Counted from the first letter of the stretch, positions 1 through 4,233 are shown. The stretch is 6,694 bases of DNA from an uncultured Candidatus Melainabacteria bacterium (GCA_934675225.1 CAKUQA010000074.1:1-6694); one strand, 5' to 3'. Numbers and translations: made by a program. The notes: a model not told the origin generated them from the letters alone.

Positions 1-1
1 T

Positions 2-160
2 GACATGGCAAAACAACTATCATTTGATTTAAAAACCAAATTAGATGATTTGACAGTTGATAACATTAAATGTGGTAAACTTATTGAAAAAGAAGATATT
101 AAACCTGTATTTTTAAGAGTTGATTCTGAATTAGCAGACAAATCTACTAAAAAAGCATAG
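2..160 (+). CDS. C-terminal end of a gene cut by the window edge; possibly TsaB (t6A synthesis)
   Basis: The frame is open from the first complete codon to a TAG at 158-160. It encodes about 52 residues with codon use like the other genes here. An ATG at position 5 could give a 51-residue protein, but no upstream sequence is visible to judge a ribosome site, so I take this as the tail of a longer gene entering from the left. The end contains GKLIEKEDIKPVFLRVDSEL. A proline, a hydrophobic pair and LR, followed by a short acidic and lysine-rich tail, resembles the C-terminus of TsaB/YeaZ, as in E. coli EPVYLR. TsaB is the non-catalytic partner of TsaD in making threonylcarbamoyladenosine at position 37 of tRNAs. 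That the stretch is coding is fairly secure; the TsaB identity is inferred from a short motif only and is weak. Confidence 0.5.
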   Translation, partial: DMAKQLSFDLKTKLDDLTVDNIKCGKLIEKEDIKPVFLRVDSELADKSTKKA

Positions 161-182
161 ATAATAAAAAAGTTAATAAGAC

Positions 183-203
183 TTTAAGGCAATAGGGCAA
201 TAA
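183..203 (+). repeat. TAAGGCAATA repeat, copy 1
   Basis: The sequence TTTAAGGCAATAGGGC at 183-198 occurs exactly, in inverted orientation, at 1045-1060. Extending through the following ATAA, the two copies match at 20 of 21 positions (183-203 against 1040-1060). Further cores lie at 811-820 and 1025-1034. The two long copies bracket most of the gene-free region. The sequence shows no protein partner. Confidence 0.7.
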
Positions 204-210
204 GATTAAT

Positions 211-240
211 AGTCATTGTGAGCGAACGCGAAACAATCCA
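211..240 (+). repeat. Dispersed-type intergenic repeat with TGAGCGAA core
   Basis: The sequence CATTGTGAGCGAACGCGAAA followed by CAATCCAG resembles a widely seen class of intergenic repeats of the form CATTGCGAGCGAA-GCAATCC. A related form, CATTCTGAGCGAAGTGAAAA followed by ATC, is at 491-513. The match is to a general pattern I recognise; the copy number in this genome cannot be seen from the window. Confidence 0.5.
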
Positions 241-293
241 GCTGATTAATTTTAATATTGGTGGGGTAGGTACCACCACTTTACAAGACTTTA

Positions 294-321
294 GTGAAAA
301 GTGAGAAGTGAAACGTGAAAA
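294..321 (+). repeat. Four-copy heptanucleotide tandem repeat
   Basis: Four contiguous 7-nt units are visible: GTGAAAA, GTGAGAA, GTGAAAC, GTGAAAA. The last unit runs into the left arm of the terminator stem at 317-345. The repeat is not in a reading frame of any gene I accept. Confidence 0.75.
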
Positions 322-345
322 GACCTTATCAGATAAGGTCTTTTC
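317..345 (+). terminator. Intrinsic (rho-independent) terminator
   Basis: GAAAAGACCTTAT (317-329) pairs with ATAAGGTCTTTTC (333-345) around a CAG loop, giving a 13-bp perfect stem followed by TTTCAT. With T-rich sequence in the right arm and A-rich sequence in the left arm, it could work in both directions. It is the first strong hairpin after the left-edge gene, 157 nt past its stop, and sits in a convergent region where a two-way terminator is expected. Confidence 0.7.
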
Positions 346-422
346 TTTCATATTTCCAACACTTTTAATTTTTCCCTCGTCTTACTTAATTAATCTAATT
401 ACTGTTAGTTTACCCTCTCTAA

Positions 423-443
423 CTCTCCCTAACCGAGGGAGAG
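423..443. repeat. CTCTCCCT/AGGGAGAG hairpin
   Basis: CTCTCCCT (423-430) pairs with AGGGAGAG (436-443) across a 5-nt AACCG loop. No T-run follows, so it is unlikely to be a terminator. Its C/T-rich arm resembles the other hairpins at 519-539 and 6625-6647, which suggests one repeat class. Confidence 0.6.
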
Positions 444-449
444 AACATA

Positions 450-517
450 ATTGATAGACTCTGAATCAAGTTCAGAGTGACAAGCACTGCCATTCTGAGC
501 GAAGTGAAAAATCTTTT
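450..517. repeat. Repeat unit with CTGAATCAAG hairpin and TGAGCGAA core
   Basis: ACTCTGAA (458-465) and TTCAGAGT (471-478) form an 8-bp stem with loop TCAAG. Next come GTGACA and CATTCTGAGCGAAGTGAAAA. The start of the unit (ATTGATA, then CTGAATCAAG) reappears at 6671-6694, where the window ends, so a second copy probably continues beyond the right edge. The order hairpin, GTGACA, CATTCTGAGCGAAG matches a common style of intergenic repeat. Confidence 0.6.
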
Positions 518-518
518 C

Positions 519-629
519 CCTCTCCTAAATTAGGAGAGGCGGATTGTGAGCTGAGGGCGAGCAGACTTGCAAAAGTGCAAGACTGTGCAGACCCGTTAAA
601 CGCGAACAACCAAGCAGGGTAGGGTGAGG
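519..629. repeat. C/T-rich hairpin repeat, apparently interrupted by about 77 nt
   Basis: CCTCTCCTAA (519-528) and TTAGGAGAGG (530-539) form an inverted repeat. GGGTAGGGTGAGG follows at 617-629. After recJ, the equivalent hairpin (6625-6647) runs directly into the same GGGTAGGGTGAGG (6645-6657). Compared with that copy, the bases 540-616 look like an extra segment. The segment contains its own hairpin, CTTGCA (566-571) with TGCAAG (576-581), flanked by CAG and CTG. The insertion reading rests on two copies only. Confidence 0.5.
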
Positions 630-686
630 TCTTAAATTTACCAGCCATGCGATGTTTCGGCTCCGCCTTAACATCCTCCCTCTCTT

Positions 687-718
687 GCAGTTGTAACTCG
701 TTACACTCAAACAACTGC
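687..718. repeat. Inverted repeat GCAGTTGT/ACAACTGC
   Basis: GCAGTTGT (687-694) and ACAACTGC (711-718) form an 8-bp inverted repeat around 16 nt. Both sides are flanked by C/T-rich sequence. CTCTCTTGCAGT (680-691) occurs in inverted orientation at 6573-6584, just after recJ, which links this element to the repeats there. Confidence 0.55.
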
Positions 719-810
719 TTTCTCTCCCTCAAGGGGTGAGAATTTGATAACATAAATGCCACGATAGCGGAATGAACAATAACTTGTTAGTGAAATCTTA
801 AAATGGTCAA

Positions 811-824
811 TAAGGCAATAGTGC
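811..824 (+). repeat. TAAGGCAATA repeat, copy 2
   Basis: TAAGGCAATAGTGC matches the first copy (TAAGGCAATAGGGC, 185-198) at 13 of 14 positions. It is a partial copy of the same repeat in the same orientation. Confidence 0.55.
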
Positions 825-976
825 GTTAAGACAATAAGTGATTACAGAGAGAGTCATTGTTTGAGCACCTAAGTTTTCTGATGACTATTCCGCGTTCTGC
901 TCATGTGGTGCGAGTTTGACTGTTTCTATATTGAACTTACTAGTTATTAGTGAATAAAGCGTGTGGATGGTTTTGT

Positions 977-1017
977 GGAACTTTTTTCACAAAAAGTTCC
1001 CGCCGTCCGCGGAGGAC
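977..1017. repeat. Perfect 10-bp hairpin followed by a GC-rich patch
   Basis: GGAACTTTTT (977-986) pairs with AAAAAGTTCC (991-1000) around TCAC. A GC-rich patch follows, CCGCCGTCCGCGGAGGAC (1000-1017), including the palindrome TCCGCGGA. This patch stands out from its AT-rich surroundings. It lies 3' of dnaN but lacks a terminal T-run on either strand, so a terminator role is uncertain. Confidence 0.5.
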
Positions 1018-1023
1018 AATTAA

Positions 1024-1060
1024 TTAAGGCAATAAGGTTTTATCGCCCTATTGCCTTAAA
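1024..1060 (-). terminator. Inverted TAAGGCAATA pair, possible dnaN terminator
   Basis: TTAAGGCAATA (1024-1034) pairs with TATTGCCTTAA (1049-1059), an 11-bp stem that can extend by GG/CC past one mismatch. It starts about 14 nt beyond the dnaN stop on the minus strand. The sequence after the stem on that strand is TTAATTG, a weak T-tract, so termination is plausible but not strong. The pair is also two copies of the same repeat facing each other. Confidence 0.4.
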
Positions 1061-1073
1061 GCCTTATCGCCTA

Positions 1074-2195
1074 CTATCTAATCTGTACAGGCATAATCAA
1101 ACAAACATAATCTTCTTCACTGTTTGGTTTAAACATTGTTGCAGAAAGTGGAGTATTTAAACCTACTTTTACTTCGTCAGAATCTATATTTTTCAAAGCT
1201 TCAAGAACATATTTGTAATTGAAAGCAATTGTCAAATCTTCACCTTCATAATTTATATCAATAACTTCTTCTGATTTACCGGAATTTGAAGTATCAGCTG
1301 TTAATTTTAAAGTATTATGGCTAAATTCTAATTTCACAATACTTGTTTTTTCATCAACCATAATTGATACACGTTCCAATGCTGATGCCATTTGAGAAAC
1401 ATTTACCAAAGCTTCTTTAGGACTTTCATTCGGAATAAGTTTATTATATTGAGGGAATTGACCTTCCAACAATCTTGAAATTGTCATTGTTTTTTCTGAT
1501 TTGATTATTAATTTAGATTTTTCAATATAAATTTTTACAGAATCTTCATCAATAAAACTACTCATTTTAATAAATTCATTCAATGTTTTAGAAGGAATAA
1601 TTAATTGTTGAGTCATATTCTCTTTATTATCAATAGTTTCACGTACTCTTGCAAGTCTATTTCCGTCAGTAGAAGCAATTTCCATAGTATTGTTTGAAAT
1701 ATCACAAACAATACCTGAAAGAAGGTTGCTTGTTTCATAACTTGCTGCAGCAAAACCTGCTTGGCGTACAGCTTTTACAAATGGTCTGATTTCTATTTCA
1801 AAACCTTCATCGTCGTTCAAATTTACGTTTGAAAATTCAGGAGGAAATTCTGCTGCCGAAATACCGATAATATCAAATTTTGAATTTTGGCAAGTTATAT
1901 TTACAGAAGTTTCACCTTCCGGCATTTCAAAAGTAATAAGTTTGTCTCCTAATTTTGAAACAATTTCATTGAGAGTTTTAGAAGGTAATGTAATTTTTCC
2001 TTCTTCTTCAACTTGAGCATCAACTTCAGCAATTACAGTCAAATCCAAATCAGTAGCAACAAGCTTAATTGCGCTTGTACCAATAGTTTCAATTAAAATA
2101 TTTAACAAAACAGGTTGCAAAGCTTTTGTAGAAGTTGCTCTTTCTACGATTTTAATTCCGTTATATAAATCTTCTTTTTTTATAACAAATTTCAT
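1074..2195 (-). CDS. dnaN: DNA polymerase III sliding clamp, beta subunit
   Basis: This 373-residue protein is the ring-shaped processivity factor that ties DNA polymerase III to DNA and also binds other replication and repair proteins. It has the usual family length. It begins MKFVIKKEDLYNGIKIVERA, with the typical TKALQPVLLNILIE segment near residue 25. TDLDLTVIAEV, SKTLNEIVSKL, SKTLNEFIKM, GQFPQYNKLIP and the C-terminal YVCLIMPVQIR fit the three-domain clamp, at roughly residues 1-120, 121-245 and 246-373. The ATG is preceded on the minus strand by CTTGGAG with 7 nt spacing, a good ribosome site. It is the first gene leftward from the putative origin and is transcribed with the leftward fork. 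No frameshift or missing segment is seen. Confidence 0.97.
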   Translation of the reverse strand: MKFVIKKEDLYNGIKIVERATSTKALQPVLLNILIETIGTSAIKLVATDLDLTVIAEVDAQVEEEGKITLPSKTLNEIVSKLGDKLITFEMPEGETSVNITCQNSKFDIIGISAAEFPPEFSNVNLNDDEGFEIEIRPFVKAVRQAGFAAASYETSNLLSGIVCDISNNTMEIASTDGNRLARVRETIDNKENMTQQLIIPSKTLNEFIKMSSFIDEDSVKIYIEKSKLIIKSEKTMTISRLLEGQFPQYNKLIPNESPKEALVNVSQMASALERVSIMVDEKTSIVKLEFSHNTLKLTADTSNSGKSEEVIDINYEGEDLTIAFNYKYVLEALKNIDSDEVKVGLNTPLSATMFKPNSEEDYVCLIMPVQIR

Positions 2196-2230
2196 TATCT
2201 TACTCCAAGTTTTCTTATTTATATAATAGA

Positions 2231-2258
2231 ATTATAATCCTTGAAAAATGAATTTAAA
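2231..2258 (-). promoter_or_regulatory. Candidate dnaN promoter
   Basis: On the minus strand a perfect TATAAT -10 lies at 2231-2236. A weak TTTAAA -35 candidate is at 2253-2258, 16 nt upstream. Transcription would start near 2224, giving a leader of about 30 nt that carries the GGAG site at 2203-2206. The region is so AT-rich that chance matches are likely, but the position is suitable. Confidence 0.4.
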
Positions 2259-2309
2259 CCAAATAATACGAAAACTTTACCTTCTAAGTTTTGAACAATT
2301 AGTTTTCTA

Positions 2310-2350
2310 TTATATATTATATTAATAATTATATTTATATATATAATAGT
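2310..2350. other. AT-rich candidate DNA-unwinding element
   Basis: From 2310 to 2348 every base is A or T, including alternating TATATAT runs, with the first G at 2349. This is the most AT-rich stretch in the window and lies between the box array and dnaN. It would be the first place to melt. A degenerate box, TTTTCTATT, is at its left edge (2303-2311). Confidence 0.6.
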
Positions 2351-2365
2351 AATAATAAGCAGTAA
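2342..2365 (+). promoter_or_regulatory. DnaA-trio-like run beside the first box
   Basis: Read in triplets on the plus strand, 2342-2365 is TAT AAT AGT AAT AAT AAG CAG TAA. Seven of eight have A in the middle, and the run lies 5 nt from the box at 2371. DnaA-trios (3'-GAT-like units on the strand that DnaA holds as single-stranded DNA) occupy this position between boxes and unwinding region in B. subtilis. In AT-rich DNA such a run can arise by chance, so this is suggestive only. Confidence 0.4.
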
Positions 2366-2370
2366 ATATT

Positions 2371-2557
2371 TGTAGAAAACCAATGAAAACTATGATTATA
2401 ATTGAATTAGAACATGTAGAAAAAATTGTAGAAAACTTGTTCAAAACTATATATTAATTGTAGAAAACTATTTATACAGAAAATTATTGTAGAAAACTCA
2501 TGAGTTTTCTACAATAACACCTACACTTTTCTACTAAAAATTGACTAGTTTTCTACA
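2371..2557. repeat. Array of DnaA-box-like 9-mers TGTAGAAAA/TTTTCTACA
   Basis: Exact TGTAGAAAA copies are at 2371-2379, 2415-2423, 2427-2435, 2459-2467 and 2488-2496. Exact inverted copies TTTTCTACA are at 2505-2513 and 2549-2557. Six of the seven extend to the 11-mer TTGTAGAAAAC and five to TTGTAGAAAACT. Near copies are TTTTCTACT at 2527-2535 and TACAGAAAA at 2475-2483. Compared with the standard DnaA box TTATNCACA, the sixth-position C is T in every exact copy. The two orientations meet at the palindrome centred at 2500.5: five boxes point one way and the rest point back. Likely sites for DnaA, by position and resemblance. Confidence 0.75.
2484..2517. repeat. 34-bp perfect palindrome made of two facing boxes
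   Basis: The left arm TTATTGTAGAAAACTCA (2484-2500) is matched exactly by its reverse complement (2501-2517) with no spacer. Each arm contains a full box, so the palindrome is a head-to-head box pair extended well beyond the 9-mers. It could form a cruciform. It lies downstream of the TTG-initiated gene ending at 2576, but no T-run follows the stem, so I do not call it a terminator. Confidence 0.85.
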
Positions 2558-2575
2558 AAGAAAATTGTTTAATTA

Positions 2576-3418
2576 CTATAAACTTTCATAATAATTTTTT
2601 ATTAATTTACAATCATCTTCAATATTAGGGCTTTCACAAACAAGAGCTCCTTTTACGCCAAACTCTTTCATAACTTTTAGTAAGTCTTTGTAATTCATAT
2701 CAGAATTTTCTAAATTTAAATGTTGTTTTTCACCCTTAGCTGTATATTCTATTCCGGCAAGATGGCCGTGAAAGTTTTCTAAAGCATATTGTCCTATTTC
2801 GTTTCCAATTTTTTCTAAAACTTTTGAAAATTCATCATAAGTATTGTATTCTCCTGCGCTTCTTGCATGAAGATGAGAAAAATCTACACAAGGTAAAACT
2901 TGTTCAAAATCTTTTGAAAGATTTATGATTTCATCAATGTCTCCCCACTGTGTAGCTTTTCCTGTTGTTTCAGGTCTTACCCAAACTTTTATTTTTTCAT
3001 TTTCTAAGACTTTTATAATTCGTTCAGTTTGAGTTTTTACTTGATTATAAACAGTTTCTTTATCTTTTCCCATATAAAATGCTGCATGATAAGTTATACT
3101 GAAAGCTCCGGCTTGAGAAGCTACTGCTGCCGTATCAATAATTCTTTGTACACTTGCATCTATTTTTTCTTCTTCTTTGGAATTTAAGTTAATATAAAAT
3201 GGCCCATGAGCTGTAATGACAAAATCTTTAGACTTTTCTTTTACAAAATCTCTATTGGTATCACTCATTCTAACGCCGTGAACAAATTCTAATTCTATTC
3301 CATCTAGTTTCATTTCATTTAAAACGTCAAAAGCTTGAGGATAAGAACCTTTTCCTGTTCTTAGCGGCATACCCGCTGTTATAAAATTTAATTTATCGAA
3401 TTTAAATAAGTTTTGCAA
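2576..3418 (-). CDS. Endonuclease IV-like (AP endonuclease family 2) TIM-barrel protein
   Basis: This 280-residue protein has the order of metal-binding motifs of endonuclease IV. Visible are ITAHGPFYINL (His71), TYHAAFYMGK (His111), VRPETTGKATQWG (Glu150), PCVDFSHLHARSAG (Asp179, His182), FHGH (His217/His219), GEKQHL (His233) and VCESPN (Glu262). These correspond to the E. coli Nfo ligands His69, His109, Glu145, Asp179, His182, His216, His231 and Glu261. The Nfo Asp229 position falls on Lys231 in my alignment, so one zinc site may differ. Nfo cuts DNA at abasic sites; related TIM barrels are sugar isomerases, so the substrate is not certain. The start is TTG, supported by AGGAG at 3425-3429 with 6 nt spacing. 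It overlaps crcB by 17 nt and is the last gene of the operon; I see no clear terminator before the origin region. Confidence 0.75.
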   Translation of the reverse strand: MQNLFKFDKLNFITAGMPLRTGKGSYPQAFDVLNEMKLDGIELEFVHGVRMSDTNRDFVKEKSKDFVITAHGPFYINLNSKEEEKIDASVQRIIDTAAVASQAGAFSITYHAAFYMGKDKETVYNQVKTQTERIIKVLENEKIKVWVRPETTGKATQWGDIDEIINLSKDFEQVLPCVDFSHLHARSAGEYNTYDEFSKVLEKIGNEIGQYALENFHGHLAGIEYTAKGEKQHLNLENSDMNYKDLLKVMKEFGVKGALVCESPNIEDDCKLIKNYYESL

Positions 3419-3776
3419 AATACGCTCCTATTGCTGTCATTAATACACAAATTGTTATACTTAAAATGATATATGAAAATGCGTGGAAAAATTGATGGTT
3501 TCCAATCATTTCAAAAAGCTCTAAAGAAAAAGTACTGAATGTTGTTAGTCCACCACAAAAACCAACAGTTAGAGCAAGTTTCAGTGCTGGTGTGATATCT
3601 GTTTTTTCAATAAACAAAATATATAAAAAACCGATAATAAAACTTCCTATAATATTTACTAAAAATGTAGAAAAAGGAAGATTTATTTCAAATATTTTTG
3701 CAAGGTTTAAACCAATCAAGTATCTTGATACAGCACCAATTCCCCCGCCTAAAAATATTGCTAATACGTTAAGCAT
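3402..3776 (-). CDS. crcB: Fluoride ion channel CrcB/FluC
   Basis: This 124-residue membrane protein has the length and four hydrophobic segments of FluC (about residues 3-22, 33-55, 64-90 and 96-120). It works as a dual-topology dimer that lets fluoride leave the cell. Family signatures are clear: GGGIGAVSRYLIG (residues 10-22), FLVNIIGSFIIGFL with Asn41, and GFCGGLTTFSTFSLEL with the phenylalanine pair Phe80 and Phe83 that lines the pore. Only one copy is visible, as expected for a homodimeric form. Its ATG overlaps the end of the preceding gene by 8 nt. The nearest purine-rich site (GGAAGG) is too far upstream, so translational coupling is likely. There is no room for a fluoride riboswitch immediately upstream. 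Confidence 0.93.
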   Translation of the reverse strand: MLNVLAIFLGGGIGAVSRYLIGLNLAKIFEINLPFSTFLVNIIGSFIIGFLYILFIEKTDITPALKLALTVGFCGGLTTFSTFSLELFEMIGNHQFFHAFSYIILSITICVLMTAIGAYFAKLI

Positions 3777-4164
3777 GAACGTTCATTATTCCTTCCAAAA
3801 TTTCACATGCATCAGCAACATATTTTGAACAATGTTCTTTTCTTGCCATTCCTTGTAATCCTGCTGACAAAATTCTGCAACAAGTAACTTTATTTCGTTT
3901 TTTGAATTCTTCAACAAGGTAAGCTGCATTTTGTCTAGCTAAAGCTTCATTTCCTTTTGTATTTTCTCTGCCAAAATTATAGCCGTTTATGATTTGTGCA
4001 GCTGCTAAAGTTCCACAAACACAACCTGATGACATTCCTCCTGAAAAAGATGTTGCAATCGGTAGCAATTCCTTTGGACATAAACCTTCTTCTGACGCAG
4101 CTTTTATAATACTTTCAGAACAAGAATAACCGTTTTTAAAGTATTCTATAGCTTTTTCTTTCAT
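3769..4164 (-). CDS. C_GCAxxG_C_C family cysteine protein
   Basis: This 131-residue protein begins MKEKAIEYFKNGYSCSESII, typical of the C_GCAxxG_C_C family, a group of small cysteine-rich proteins thought to have redox or metal-related roles. Eight cysteines are seen: 15, 29, 48, 50, 95, 96, 112 and 120. The central motif reads FSGGMSSGCVCGTLAAAQ, so the usual CGAxxG is CGTLAA here. The C-terminal half has VTCCRILSAG and HCSKYVADACEIL, matching the trailing conserved cysteines. No signal peptide is present, so it should be cytoplasmic. The ATG is preceded on the minus strand by AAGGGAG with good spacing. It is the first gene of the operon with crcB and the endonuclease IV-like gene. The biochemical role of the family is not established. 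Confidence 0.82.
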   Translation of the reverse strand: MKEKAIEYFKNGYSCSESIIKAASEEGLCPKELLPIATSFSGGMSSGCVCGTLAAAQIINGYNFGRENTKGNEALARQNAAYLVEEFKKRNKVTCCRILSAGLQGMARKEHCSKYVADACEILEGIMNVHA

Positions 4165-4233
4165 ACACTTCTCCCTTTATGATAATTATATCATAAATAA
4201 TATTTATGTTACAATAAAGCTAGGGAGAGGATA
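4165..4233. promoter_or_regulatory. Divergent promoter region with overlapping elements and an inverted repeat
   Basis: For the minus-strand operon, a perfect -10 TATAAT lies at 4185-4190 with -35 TTGTAA at 4209-4214, spacing 18 nt. For recJ, an extended -10 TGTTACAAT is at 4207-4215, with no good -35. The operon's -35 and the recJ -10 occupy almost the same bases, so the two promoters cannot easily be occupied at once. TTTATGATA (4176-4184) and TATCATAAA (4189-4197) form a perfect 9-bp inverted repeat around the operon -10 and could be an operator. The recJ ribosome site AGGGAGAGG is at 4222-4230. Both leaders would be under about 20 nt. Confidence 0.6.

Larger units (their letters stand above)
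161..1073. other. Convergent intergenic region without genes, packed with short repeats and hairpins
   Basis: This stretch lies between the end of the left-edge gene and the 3' end of dnaN, which face each other. The open frames inside it are short, lack ribosome sites and run through inverted repeats, so I see no real gene. Its base composition looks less AT-rich than the flanking genes, with runs such as CTCCCT, GAGGGAGAG and CCGCGG. It contains a terminator, a heptamer tandem array, at least six hairpins, four copies of TAAGGCAATA, and sequences similar to those after recJ. It is best read as an accumulation of intergenic repeat elements. The main elements are listed separately. The interval 736-960 holds only the third TAAGGCAATA copy and a loose AGTCATTGTTTGAGC resembling the repeat at 211. 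Confidence 0.7.
2287..2557. other. oriC: Putative chromosomal replication origin (oriC)
   Basis: This gene-free interval upstream of dnaN has the parts of a bacterial origin: a clustered array of one 9-mer in both orientations, a long AT-only stretch, and a trio-like run between them. The order array, trios, AT-rich segment, dnaN resembles the B. subtilis arrangement between dnaA and dnaN. The absence of dnaA next to it fits the cyanobacterial pattern, where the origin sits beside dnaN. The 9-mer TTTTCTACA is one base from the cyanobacterial-type box TTTTCCACA. What is seen is the repeats and layout; the origin function is inferred. A transcription-factor array is the main alternative. Confidence 0.75.

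Noticed and set aside
259..278. TGGTGG/CCACCA hairpin as a structured RNA or riboswitch piece
   Set aside because: Only a 6-bp stem with an 8-nt loop, and no other conserved elements of a known RNA are visible around it.
525..710. A 61-residue minus-strand open frame in another phase of the same repeats
   Set aside because: Same reasons; it overlaps the larger spurious frame.
472..762. A 96-residue minus-strand open frame
   Set aside because: It runs through several hairpins and repeat units, has no recognisable domain or convincing ribosome site, and its composition is unlike the neighbouring genes; it is a by-product of repeat DNA.
963..1160. A 65-residue plus-strand open frame
   Set aside because: It crosses a hairpin and the TAAGGCAATA inverted pair and then lies antisense to the end of dnaN, with no ribosome site.
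2484..2517. Terminator for the operon ending at 2576
   Set aside because: The stem is long but AT-rich with no T-run after it on the minus strand, and its arms are copies of the box repeated across the region, so an origin element explains it better.
2371..2557. CRISPR array
   Set aside because: The repeated unit is only 9-12 bp, occurs in both orientations and has irregular spacing from 12 to 44 bp; no cas genes are nearby.
3592..3828. A 78-residue plus-strand open frame
   Set aside because: It is antisense to crcB and to the end of the C_GCAxxG_C_C gene, both clearly real.
4165..4233. Fluoride riboswitch upstream of the crcB operon
   Set aside because: The leader between the predicted start site and the first ATG is under 20 nt, too short for the aptamer, and crcB is the second gene.
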